Origin: Sthenelais limicola
Lineage: Eukaryota; Annelida; Polychaeta; Phyllodocida; Sigalionidae
Direction of reading: 5' to 3'
Assembly: GCA_942159475.1 (NCBI GenBank)
Contig: OW804098.1
Coordinates: 113,959,916 to 114,023,915 of the forward strand
DNA length: 64,000 bases
In this document: positions 1 to 11,500 of the stretch, one piece after another
Position numbering within the stretch: the stretch's first letter is position 1
Layout: every line of letters starts with the position of its first letter
Program-made: the position numbers and the translations under genes
Notes under the pieces: generated by a model
What the model was told of the DNA's origin: nothing
The model's database searches: none
What the model saw: the letters and a program-made list of their open reading frames with translations, nothing else

Positions 1-165
1 CTCGAAATCTGACCCATATAATCTACACAAGCTGTGATATTGGTGAAATCTGTCTTGCAGTTCTCGATAAAAATGTTACCCAATATTATTATGGCAGATT
101 TCACCAGAATTCATCTGTTTTCCTGAGTGCAAATTGTGTCAAAACATTTAAGATCTAGATTCTCG
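1..165 (+). repeat. MITE family C fragment with an A-family terminus
   Basis: Bases 1-20 match the right terminus of MITE family A (AAATCTGACCCATAT). The rest matches the interior of family C (the TGATATTGGTGAAA segment followed by a degraded CAGATTTCA segment). This is an old insertion of A into C, cut by the window edge. Confidence 0.6.
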
Positions 166-186
166 ACGTAATAATTATTCATTAAT

Positions 187-402
187 GTGATCCGTTTTAG
201 GGAAATGAGTCACAAAATATGGATTTTGAGATATCACCATATCTGAAAAGAGGAGATCAAGCCGATTCTAATCATAGTAAACACTAGGACATCTAATATG
301 TATTTTTATATTTTCATTGTGCCATTTTTATTTTTGAAACAAAAAGTTTGCAATGTTTCTCGTTGGGTAATTACCAGTAAAGGTACTAAATATACTCTTT
401 TA
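187..402 (+). repeat. MITE family B, left half
   Basis: Starts with the B terminus (TGTGATCCGTTTTAGG, then a degraded TGAGTCACAA) and runs through the B interior (GAGATATCACCATAT, GTTTGCAATGTTTCT, GGTAATTACCAGTAAAG). The right half is missing. Confidence 0.7.
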
Positions 403-423
403 TTAATCAGTATGGACATCACC

Positions 424-681
424 CGTATAGGGGATTTGCATTGACGCAATTTTGAATCTTGACCCACATGGAATTATGGGACTAATGGTACAGTGTAAAA
501 TCTATAGAAAACATATCATGTTCAGCATGGAATATTCATTGGTGTTCCAATGTAAATACCCGTGTGTTATGCATGCTTCCGTAACACAAGTCTCCATCTT
601 TCCCATCATGCATCTGAACTGAATCCATCCCAGTGTGCACTGTAACGGACATGTGCAGTGAGACATGCAAGTCCCCTATTG
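424..681 (+). repeat. MITE family C, complete
   Basis: Bounded by the family C inverted termini: ATAGGGGATTTGCAT on the left and ATGCAAGTCCCCTATT on the right. The interior carries the family markers GGAATTATGGGACTAATGG and CATGTGCAGTGAGACATGC. No coding capacity is seen; non-autonomous. Confidence 0.8.
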
Positions 682-774
682 GTAAGTCTTTTTAGTAACC
701 CAGACACAAGTTCATGAAAGGTTACCTTAATCTGTAAATTGACACTCACGACTCTAATTGTGTTTCTGTAGAAA

Positions 775-930
775 CCTTGGTGTGGCTAAACTAAATCCAA
801 GTGCACAACCTATTATAAAACTTATTGATATTATTTATGAAAATTAATTAATCAATTTATATTATCAATTAAAAGCGTAATTACCTGCCACACCCCTATT
901 AACAAGTGATTCTAATGGAGTACAACTTTA
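775..930 (+). repeat. Dispersed repeat G, copy 1
   Basis: About 150 bp that recurs with a few substitutions at 25885-26035. In both places it ends exactly where a family C MITE begins, so the two loci share a larger ancestral repeat that already held the MITE. AT-rich, no coding potential. Confidence 0.7.
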
Positions 931-1316
931 ACAGGGGATTTGCATAGCCACCATTTTGAATCTAGATTTGCATGGAATTATGGGACTAATGGTACTGTGT
1001 AAAATCTATAGAAAAAAATGCAATGTTCAACAGGGAGTATTTATCAATGCCCTAATGTCAATATCCATGTGTTTTACATATTTCCATGGCACAAGTTTCC
1101 CACCATGCATTTGGTTTTCATAGATCATTAATTTTTATAGAAGCAAATATTTGGCGAAAACATACTTGTAATTTTGTATAGAAATGTGGCCAAATATTTG
1201 TAAGTGTGATTTCAACAGAATCCATCCCAGAATGCGCTATAACAGACATGCGCAGTGACATGCAAGGTACAGGTAAAATGCAAGGTACATGACAGGTAAA
1301 ATGCAATTCCCCTATT
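931..1316 (+). repeat. MITE family C, complete with internal duplication
   Basis: Left end ACAGGGGATTTGCATAGCC and right end ATGCAATTCCCCTATT are the family C termini. It is longer than other copies because a short segment around ACATGCAAGGTACAGGTAAA is duplicated near the right end. Confidence 0.8.
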
Positions 1317-1499
1317 ACACAGGTGTCAGGTAAGCTATTTATTATAGTGTGGTAGAGGTTCCACAGTGTCATTTGCAGTTTCCCTCTCAGCCAAACCAGA
1401 GGCAGAAGGTAAGAACAGTTTGCCTTTTTATTCATGGCTTTTCTATTTTCAAATCAGACGTCCTTACTGTGTGTCTTATGGCCTTAAAATCATTCGCTT

Positions 1500-1606
1500 G
1501 ATTGGGATGTGTGACAGGAAAATGAGTCACGAGTCGCAAAATTGAAAATTATCAAAGTGTTTTATTCACAAGATCTCTTTATAGAAATGTTCTCATTTGT
1601 GTGGTA
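1500..1606 (-). repeat. MITE family B fragment
   Basis: Contains the B terminus GGAAAATGAGTCACGAGTCG and the subterminal segment leading to CAAGATCTCTTTAT, in inverted orientation. Interior and other end are absent. Confidence 0.6.
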
Positions 1607-1611
1607 TCAAA

Positions 1612-1830
1612 AACTCTAACTCCTTTCATAATGGTCAATATGGTTTTCAGAAAGGGAAATTAACCAACGATGCTGTATACAATGTTTAGGAAGAAAAAAC
1701 TAATAGCAGCGATTTATTTCGACCTACAACAGGCTTTTAATCCAGTCCCTCATGCCCTTCTTTTTTGATAAAATGAACAAAATTGGACTGAAAAAGTTCT
1801 GATGACGGTTGTAGAGGATTTCTTGAATAA
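1612..1830 (+). pseudogene. Non-LTR reverse transcriptase fragment
   Basis: Conceptual translation gives a GFQKGKLTNDAVY block and, in another frame, AAIYFDLQQAFNPVPHALL. These match RT motif 2 (GFR/Q...T..A) and motif A (FDL.KAFD.V.H..L) of LINE polymerases. The frames are disrupted and both ends are cut by MITE insertions, so this is a dead ORF2 remnant. A short stretch at about 2175-2225 (LLRGTILSPLY in one frame) resembles RT motif B and may be the continuation after the MITE C at 1886-2172. Confidence 0.55.
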
Positions 1831-1837
1831 TTGACAT

Positions 1838-2172
1838 TATATGGGTCAGATTTTCAGAAAATGTACATTTAGCACTGCATCATTGGATGGCTCTTGTTGA
1901 AATCTAACATACGAATATTTGGGAACATCTTTATGAGAATTGCAAGAATGTTTTCATGAACATCACAGCTTTTATCAATGTTCTATGAAAACCAAATTCA
2001 TGATGGGCAAGATGGGGACTTGTGTTATGGAAATGTGTATTAACACATTAGAGTATGGATAAATATCCCATGCTGAACATAGCATGATTTCTATAGATTA
2101 TACACTGCACCATTAGTCCCATAATTCCATGCCAATCAGGATTCAAAATGGCGGCTATGCAACTGCCCTATT
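1838..2172 (-). repeat. MITE A fragment followed by MITE C (inverted)
   Basis: 1838-1880 is a family A left end (TATGGGTCAGATTTTCAGAA). About 1890-2172 is family C in reverse orientation, ending AAAATGGCGGCTATGCAA then a degraded CCCTATT. Both lie inside the LINE remnant. Confidence 0.7.
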
Positions 2173-2236
2173 GTGTCTTTTGAGGGGAACCATTTTGTCC
2201 CCATTATATTGAACTCCCTGTGGAAATTATGTACAT

Positions 2237-2475
2237 ATATGGGTCAGATTTTCAGAAAATGTACAATTCACCTTCACCAATCCTCTCAAATAATCCACAT
2301 TTAAGATGAAAATGGGCTTCAAAATGCAGTTTAACATAACGGAACTGATACGATCAATGCGATGCCAAATATACTAGAATATACCCGATATTCTTCATTT
2401 TTCAGCCTAATTTAGGAGAATTTCCTAAATATGTAGAGCTGCCAATTGTACATTTTGTGAAAATCTGACCCATAT
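2237..2475 (+). repeat. MITE family A, complete
   Basis: Near-perfect inverted termini, TATGGGTCAGATTTTCAGAA on the left and its complement on the right (one T-for-A change), around a roughly 190 bp interior. It ends 20 bp before the acceptor of the first receptor exon. Confidence 0.85.
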
Positions 2476-2494
2476 ACAGAGGTGTGTATTTCAG

Positions 2495-2576
2495 GGTTGT
2501 TTGTTGCGGAAGCATGATGATTACGCTACTCATGCTCACAATGGTCAACTTGTCACCATCACTGACACACACACAG
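2495..2576 (+). CDS. GPCR exon 1 (signal peptide)
   Basis: The acceptor-like TATTTCAG ends at 2494 and a donor GTATAG starts at 2577. Two frames are open, but only the frame starting at the tandem ATGs (2514) leaves phase 0 to fit exon 2. That frame gives a hydrophobic signal-like start. 2495-2513 would be 5' UTR. Confidence 0.55.
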
Positions 2577-5500
2577 GTATAGTGTCTCCCTTATGTTTAG
2601 TACTGTATGAGAAAACCATGATGATACCATAAAGTTAATACTAATCAAATTGACTTTATATATATATAAAGAATTAATTAAACCGTTAACTTTATTATAA
2701 TTATAATAATTATTCACTCATATTCATAAATCATATTAGTTAAGGTTATGTCTTGTTACTTAATCATACAAGGGTATTGTTTTAGAGAATTAATTAAACT
2801 GTTACCTGTATTACCATTATAATCATTAGCTATTCATATTCATGCATCATAGCATGATCCCACCCACGTACTATAAGCTATACCCTGCCTGCAAATGCTA
2901 CTGTCTGTTTAGAACAATGTCTCACCTGTCAGAACAATATATAACATCTACCGATGTTACAACCTGTAAAACTATTGAATATCACCAGCTTATCATTGTA
3001 AAACACTCATCAATGTTTCATACCAGAAAACCATTGTATTGTATCATCTCATCAAAAACTCCATGTTAGTATTAGAAATCTTAACAAAATTAGAGTAACA
3101 AAAGAAAGCTCAAAAACAGGAATCGAATCAGGCACCCAATGGAAGACCTATTTAAACGCATGTTTATTTAGATAGTTGGACCACCTTATTGTATCAACAT
3201 CAGCAATAAAGAATTCTTGAATGGAATTGAATTGAATATTGATTAAGTGCATGACTTCTTATGTAATCATGCAAGTCCGGACCAACTATTGCTTATGGAA
3301 TTTACAAATAATAAGTGAACTTTTTCCATCCAAGTTAACATTTTTTTCAGGATATAAAAAGTGTTGATGGAGCATTAGGAGCTGTTGCGGTGTACACAAC
3401 CACTGTGTATGTAACTTCAATGACCACCGACGCCATTGCAGGTAAATGCACTTCTGTTGGAAAGATCTCATCTAAAATGTCTTACCCATTCCTATCAAGC
3501 TTTAATATAATGACAGCCCTCAATCACTATGATAGAGCCTCACGATTAGATTATTAGGAATAGGATTACATGGGTCAGAGTCAAATCTTTTCCATGTCAA
3601 TAGAATCTTGACGATCGGCGACAATAACCGCCTTGAGAAAGGCGGGCGCAGCTGGCATACTTAGAATCATATCCGTCGCCCCAGGCTTTTACAGTCAAGA
3701 CCCAAGTATACAGAGAACTCACAGAGATGTTTCCTATTAAACATACCGATAGCCGAAATCCTTACCGCAGAATCGAAATTATATTATGTCCTCTCCAAGT
3801 TTTGTCCGAAGAAATAATCTAGGCTTTAAAACAGATTATCAATATTCCTATAGTAATCCTATGGGGATGTGTTGGGACTTGCCGACCACCATTTTCACCA
3901 CCACGTTGGAGCCCTAAGGGAACCATATCAAGGGCCCATGGACGGAAGTCACATTGATGCTAATAAACGTAACCGGCAAATGGGATATATTCGAAATGGA
4001 TAGCGGTAGTGTTGATACCGTATGTTTAGAAGCGCTGTTCACCGAGTGAACAGCGCTGAGCCCTGGGTGGGGGTGGGGTAGTTTGGGTGGAGAAGGGGAT
4101 GGCTGGGTCGGGGGCTGGGTGGAGAGGAGTTTGTCGGCAACCAAAACAATAAGGGTAGTACACTGGCTATACTGCCGCCAAAAATTCATCCTGAAGGGCC
4201 ATCTAGCGATTTGATACTTCTGGATTCTGAAGCATTGGTGTCGCAGGTGTCGCCCCCTACCTGCTGACGCTGGCAATACCCACAACCCCCCTCCCTTCCC
4301 TCTTCTTCACCTTCCTCTCAAATTCTCAAGTCACTCAAATCTTACCAAAAATGTATTCCTCCCCCCCACCCAACTATATCTAAGGTAAACAGCATGTCAA
4401 TCGCTAAAAAATATATTACACTCACACAATAATAATTGTTTTTACACGCATGCGAACAAATCCAGACTGGACACGAGTGATGTGTGACAGTAATGTTGAT
4501 GGGTCGACTGGCAAGGGGTTTGGGGTTATATTCCATAATGTCTGCAGCTTATTCAACAAGTTGGATTACATCAAGCTAGAATACTTAAATGGTGTATATG
4601 ATGTGGTGGCCATTGTAGAAAGTTGGTTGAGCAAAGATGTAACAGACTCAATGTTGTATGTAAGAGGTTACAAATTCATTAGACTAGACAGAAGTGAGAA
4701 ACGTGGAGGCGGCATTATACTATATTGTAAAGAGGAGTATATGATAGAGCATTTAAGCGAATTGAGCTTGTCACATAATGATCTAGAAATTCTCACTTGT
4801 AGAGTAAAACCTGGTAAGAGAAAAAAGATGATTATATCTGCTGCTTATCGTCCACCGAATGGATCAACTGCAGGTTTCTTCACGAAATTAGGAGATATCC
4901 TTAATCTAAGTGCGGGGAATATGTACAAAAAATGTAAATATATGATCGGATGTGATATGAACATTGATTTAAAAAAGGTCAATGCGAGCAGTAGACGACT
5001 AAATTCAATGTTAGACCAGTATGGGTTGATACAGCATATAAGTACTTGTACACGTATTTCTGTGAAGTCTAACAGTTTGATTGATATAATAGCCTCGACC
5101 TGTAATCATGTGAATAGAAGTGGGACTATCACTGACAATATAAGTGATCACCTACCAGTCTATCTAATATTTAAAAAAAAGAGGGCTAGTAAAAATAGAG
5201 AGAATAAATCTTTCTTTATTAGACCAACTAGCAAAATGAAATACCAAGACGTTAAGTCAGAGTTTGAGAAATTAGAAGATGTATTTGCTGAGAATGTTGA
5301 TATTGACACAACTTGTGAGAGTCTTATATCTAGTATGAAATATGTACAAAATAGTCTGTACCCTTTGGAAGAGATAACTCCTAGACAAGAAGGTGAATTG
5401 AATGACAGAACTTTATCTAGTTTAATCAGAAGGAAAAATAAAAGCTTTAAAAAAGCGCTGAAAGGTAAAAATCCTGTTGATTGGGCAAATGCAAGAGAAT

Positions 5501-8500
5501 TAAGAAACCAGGTAAAGAGTAGGCTAATAAAGCTGAAATTTGATCTCATAAATGACATCTGCAACAGATATTCAAAAAACGATAAAAAGTTCTGGAAAAA
5601 AATAGCTGGTATATTTGGCATTGGAAATACTAGAGATAACGGTTACAACGGTGAAGTAATCACTAGAGAAGGGGAAACTCTGGTTGGTAAGCAATGTGTC
5701 GACTATATTAACAACTATTTTTGTAAAATCAAACCAATGTCTACACCAGAGGAGATAGTAACAGAGTATGAATTTCCTGAGGTATTATGGGAAGAAGAAA
5801 TCCTAGAGGGTGAAGTTGTCAAAGTAATAAAGGACATAGATGATTCGAAATCTAGTGGGATTATAGACCTGAATACGAAGTTTGTGAAATATTCTCTACT
5901 GGCATGTATAACTAAATTTGTGATGTTATTGAATAGGATTCGAGTAAGTGGGTATTTTCCTAGATCTTGGAAGGTTGCAATTTGTGCGATAATACCTAAA
6001 AAGGCAGGTTCGAAGAGAGTGGATGATTTCCGAGCCATATCGATATGTCCAATTCTTGGAAAGATCATGGAAAGGCTTATTTCGAATAAATTAGAAGACC
6101 ACCTTGTTATATAGAGTATTTGAGCGAACATCAATTTGGATTTAGAGTCGGTATGGGGGTTGACAATGCAATGTCAGCCTTTCTAAACTATGTATTTAAA
6201 TACAAAGATTTGGGAATAGACACACTTGCTGTATATTTTGATCTAGCCAAGGCTTTTAATTCGATTAACGTTAGTATATTGATAAAATATACTGACGGGG
6301 CCCTTTCCCCCCCTTTTGGGCTTCAGGACGGGTGTCTAACATGAGGATTAGGGTTTAAAACCATTTTAAGAATATTTTCTTTTGATAATATATGTCATAT
6401 GTACACCATTTAACAGATGTAAACAGTAATTGATCATATTTTTCCATAATTTCTAGAATTTGGTCTTCAATAATTAAAATAATGGGTCCCAATTGGGTTC
6501 AATATGGCAGCAACCTTGCTCCAAATTCACTTTCCAGCATTTATGTATGTTAGTTATGACGTCACCATTATTGTCTCCATGACAACATACCAATAAAAAT
6601 ATTTCTAATGTGTTTGTAAATATATATTTTAAATTTCAGCAAAATCCATTCATTTTTTATTAAGTTATGCCCCCTTCAATTTATATAAAAATTGAATGCC
6701 TTGAGGCATTCACCCGCCCCCTAGGCCAACTTGCAAAGAATGCCTTGAGGCATTCTCCCGCCCTGAATGGGTTAAATTACTTGAGTCTTATTCAACAGAT
6801 AGAAGACAATGTGTGAAGGTTGGAGATAACATATCAGATATCCTGCCATTGACAGCAGGAGTGGCTCAAGGGTCAATCCTTGGGCCGACATTGTTCATTA
6901 TATATATCAATGATTTAAGTGAGGTTGCATTCAGTGGTAAAATAATTATGTACGCTGACGACTGTGTTTTATTACACCCCAGGAGAAATGAAAATGATTT
7001 AGTTGAAATCCAAGACGACATTAATAAATTTAATGTTTGGGTTGGAAAAAACGGTCTGAAAATTAATATCAACAAGACGACAAAATTGCAGAATTTCATT
7101 GGTACTAGAGGGAGGAAAAATGATTATCAATTGTATGCCAATGGGAGCAAAATTGATGTAGTAGAAGAGTTTTGTTATCTGGGGTTCCAGTTAGACAGTA
7201 AGTTGAATATGAGCCAACACATAAATATTGCTTGTATGAGAGCAACTAATCTTAAGAACAGGTTGAGAAAAATTAGATTCTTTATTACAAAAGATCTGGC
7301 TATTACAATTTATAAAACCTATATCCTCCCTGTCATTGAATTTGGAAATTTTGCTGTCGATCTTGCATCTTCTCATAATGTACGAAGACTGCAAATATTG
7401 CAGAATGACTGCTTAAGGATTGTCAGAAGTGTTAGAGTGAGAGAACAACGAGTTACTAATTATGATCTACATAACTCTTGCAAAATTTTACCACTCTGTT
7501 ATAGGCATTTACAGAGGAATTATAGTCTCTTCTGGATGGAACGGAGAGCGCAGGATCCACGCAGGCATGGATATGGCATGCGTGATCCTGCGCGCCTCCA
7601 AGTACACCAGTGGAAAAAAGAAGGAATAAGGAGGAGTAGTATAGCCAGAATAAGAAGTCTTTGGAACCTGCTTCCCTTAAATGTAAAAGAAATTATGGAC
7701 AAAAAATTGTTCTCGGTGTCTGTTAAAAAATTACTTGCAGAATTGTACTACAATACTCAAGAGATTTGGACGGTGAATGAACAAGAAATAGCAAATTGAT
7801 ATTGATCTGTATTGGATTGTTGTATCTAGATCTTAGAGGTAGAGGGAACCCCTTGCCTATCTCTCTATATATGAGTAATTCTCCCAAACGGGCAGCATTT
7901 GATTTCAGAAGGTCATTTTTTAAGAAAAAATAAAATTCGTTCAATCTCTACAATTTTTGGTGTACATATAGCGGGGAATGTCAGCATAATGCAGGTGAAA
8001 TTTGGGAAGGCTTGGACTAATATTTCGATCCGAAACCTATGATTCAGATACCTATATTTTCCCTATTATTTTGCCTTATTTCAGCCTCATTAAGCCCGAT
8101 TAATCAAATTATTTCGTGTAAAAATGAGATATATTACTCACTAATTTGTCTAGCAAAATTAAATAAAAATTCAAAGCTACAGAATGGATGTTTGTTGGTA
8201 AACAAGGACCTGGTTCTAATCAGAAGTTTGACTTGATTTTGTAAAAATATTCATGTTATTACTATAAAAACATTGTGTTGGAACAGGAGGATCCCTCTTT
8301 TTGGTAATGATTATGGCGTAACGGCGACGCTATGGCGTAACGGCGACATTGGTACACAAACCCTCCTGACCTTAACAACACCAATATTAAATCATATTTA
8401 TATTTTTCATCGTTTTAAGGCAGGCTTAAATAATTATTAGGAAAGACGAAATTTCATGAATTTTTTTTTTAAAAAAAATCATTGTAGATACATCACATGT

Positions 8501-11500
8501 CGTAACGCAACATAAAATATTCCCATAACAGTTCAAGGAATTTTTTGTGAGGTATCATAAAGTTTCAGGGATGTTGTGGGCTAATAACTTTTGGTTTTAT
8601 CTAAATATACTTATACATCTTCCCCTCACAACAAACTAAATGCAGTTTGATTATTTGGTTACTCTTGGGGTATTTTATTGTTTTGAAGTCAATATATGTC
8701 GTAACGGCGACACAAATATTCCAAAACAATACTTCCCATGTCTAGATCAGTCTATATTAGTGATTACATAAATATTGTGTTTTTTCATAATAACGAACAT
8801 GTGTGCATGTGTAGAAACCATTTTTTCTAGCAGAAGTAATATATTTTTCAAATGCATCAGTGTATTACATTCAAATTCCATAACTATTACCTATTTTCTA
8901 GCCTGAAATAGCCTTTTTATTACAATAGTGGTGATGATTTTGTTATGAGAACTTTGAAAGGGGGGTTCCCACAGCCTTATTTTTGCCAAAGAATTCAAAT
9001 AAAATGATTATGAAGATGTGTGATCATCCTAAATACAGGTTGTAGATACCCTAGGCTGGAAAACCAAATGATGCCCTATTGGGAGAATTACTCATATATA
9101 TATGTTATATATATGTTGCACGTACAATGATGGTGGATTATATGTATTTGATATGAACATTTTTTGTAACAAACCTAAACGGACTGTAGTTAGAAGAGAT
9201 GCGTCGGTGATGGTTTTAAATTATATATTGTTCTTAACAAATGCTTCTTCTGTATATTGTAATCGATACTTAGTGAATTACGAGATATAGGTAAATGGTT
9301 GAAATATTGTTATGATTATCCTAGTAAATCAGCGACGGCTGAGATATAGTGTACCAGTTGCATAATGTTTTTCGCTGAATAAAATAATTTAAATACAAAT
9401 ACATTACACTTACACTCACTTGGGAAAAAAAAGTTTTGCGACTAGTGACATCACAAATAAGCTTTAAATGACTAATGGGTTATACAAGTTGAACACAATA
9501 ACATTTATGATCCGATTTAGGAAAATAAGTCATCAGTCGCAAAATATGGATTTTGAGATATTATCATATTTGAAAAGAGGACATCAAGGTGATTCTAATG
9601 ATAGTAAACACTAGGACACCTAATAAGTATTACTATATTTTAAGTTTGATATTTTTATTTTTGAAAAAAAAACAAACTTTGCAATGTTTCTGGATGGGTA
9701 ATTACCAGTAAAGTAACTAAATATGGTCCATGTTAAGGTCTTCAGAACGCAGGGATATATTTGATACAATGTCCTGAAATTTGTTGTATAGATTCCTATG
9801 ACTATAAGGACTACACCCCCTAAAGATCAAAACATTTCAATAAAGAGATCCTGTGAAAAAAATCACTTTGAAAAATATCAATTTTGAGACTTGTGACTCA
9901 TTTTCCTGGAACCCATCACATTTTTGTTTAAACTGCAGATGAAGCAGGAGGCAACAGATCATCGGAGGTGATGCAAACACCACCCAGCCTTACCGATCCT
10001 CAGTATTCATGCTTGGGGGTCACGATCGAGTCAGCCCAAGTTGTCAAAGAGTTCCCGGTCCTTGAAGTAGCCTTGATGTGCCTGATGTCAACACCACAGA
10101 CAGCGAATGGAGTGGGTGACCTCACATCTTACATAGCCTGTCTGCAGCAGTCAGGGGTGCAGCATGATCATCCTCACCTCAAAGGGGTTAGTCTATTTAT
10201 TTTATTTTTATTTCATTTAACGCCAGTACATTAATTATGAGAAATATAATGTGAGAGAAAAAACGCAATAATCCCTACCCAGGTGTCTTCGTGTGTTACC
10301 TAAAGGGTGGTCTCCACTCGCTGCGGTAAGCTCTACGGTAAGCTCTGTGGTAAGCCTTGCGATGGTGCTGTGATGGTGAGAAGTGGCGAGGTCCTGCCTA
10401 CATCGCCAGTGATCCATATAGGGAGGATCTTGTCATTCCTCGCCACCTACAGAACCAGCACAAACCATCGCAAGGCTTACCGCAGAGCTTACCATAGCCA
10501 GTGGAGACCAACCTTAAAGGTACCTTATGGGTATTAAAATATAATTATGAAGAAAGATATGTACTAAACAGAAACGGCCGACATACATACATACATACAT
10601 AATTGTATTTTCTGTGCGTAAAAAAAAATACCTTATATCAATTATTTGTTTTGCTTTTCTTGACATAATCTAGAGCTTGTTGTTGTTGTTAAATGATTTA
10701 TTGCCAAATTAGAGGTCATGAACTCCCACAATAGCGGAGTTGCAAAGCTGCCATTGGCCCCTATTTGTTGGACTGTGGGTTTTCTAATGTATGACGCATT
10801 ATCCTCTAACATACCACAAATTGTTCTGTGCTTTGTTCTAGAGAATTGAAATCCTACCCATAGCGAGCTGTATGCACGAGGACAAGAGGCCATTGACTAA
10901 TCGCAGCCTAACAGAAGCTGATGTCCTTAGTGGTATGCGTGAGGTACTCTGTGTCAAGTTAAAGAATGAAATAGAACAAAATAAAAACTACCTTCTCTGC
11001 CCTATTGATTACAATACATGGACTGGTGGCCTTCTAGAGGATATGAGGAAGCTGATTAATTACATAAGGTAAGATGCGCCAATAGGGAGGTTCAGCAAGT
11101 CTAACCTTTAAGGGTGGTCTCCACTGGCTGTGGTAAGCTCTGCAGTAAGCCTTGCGAAGGTTTGTGCTGGTTCTGTAGGTGGAGAGGAATGATGAGGTCT
11201 TGCCTACATGGATCACTGGCCATGTAGGCAGGACCTCGCCACTTCTCACTATCACAGCACCATCGCAAGGCTTACAGCAGAGCTTACCGCAGCCAGTGGA
11301 GCACACCCTATATGTATACGTAAACGTATCTTTGATATATACACATACATTAAAAGGAATAAAGAGGTTCAGCAAAACATGGCGGGAAAAACTTAAAATA
11401 ACATATCAAGCAACATTTTTCATCTCACAATATATTTTTTATACAAAAAACATTGACCTAATTCACAAAAAGAATACGGATACGTTTACGTATTTTGAGA

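Larger units (their letters stand above)
3590..9390 (+). mobile_element. LINE-b: broken endonuclease/RT non-LTR retrotransposon in GPCR intron 2
   Basis: A 5' region (3590-4449) is followed by ORF2 (4450-7799) and a 3' UTR that continues after an inserted TIR element (7866-9103) to about 9390, near GCTGAATAAAATAATTT. The 5' part holds a short coding-looking stretch at about 3934-4050, possibly an ORF1 remnant. The element is in the same orientation as the host gene. Boundaries are estimated from composition and coding content; no target-site duplication was identified. Confidence 0.6.

Noticed and set aside
2495..2576. Reading exon 1 in the frame starting GCLLRKHDDYATHAH
   Set aside because: That frame is open too, but it leaves phase 1 and cannot join exon 2 in its only open frame; the signal-peptide frame fits.
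3914..4285. Minus-strand frame in the LINE-b 5' region
   Set aside because: Pro-rich translation is the complement of the G-rich tract; no motif.
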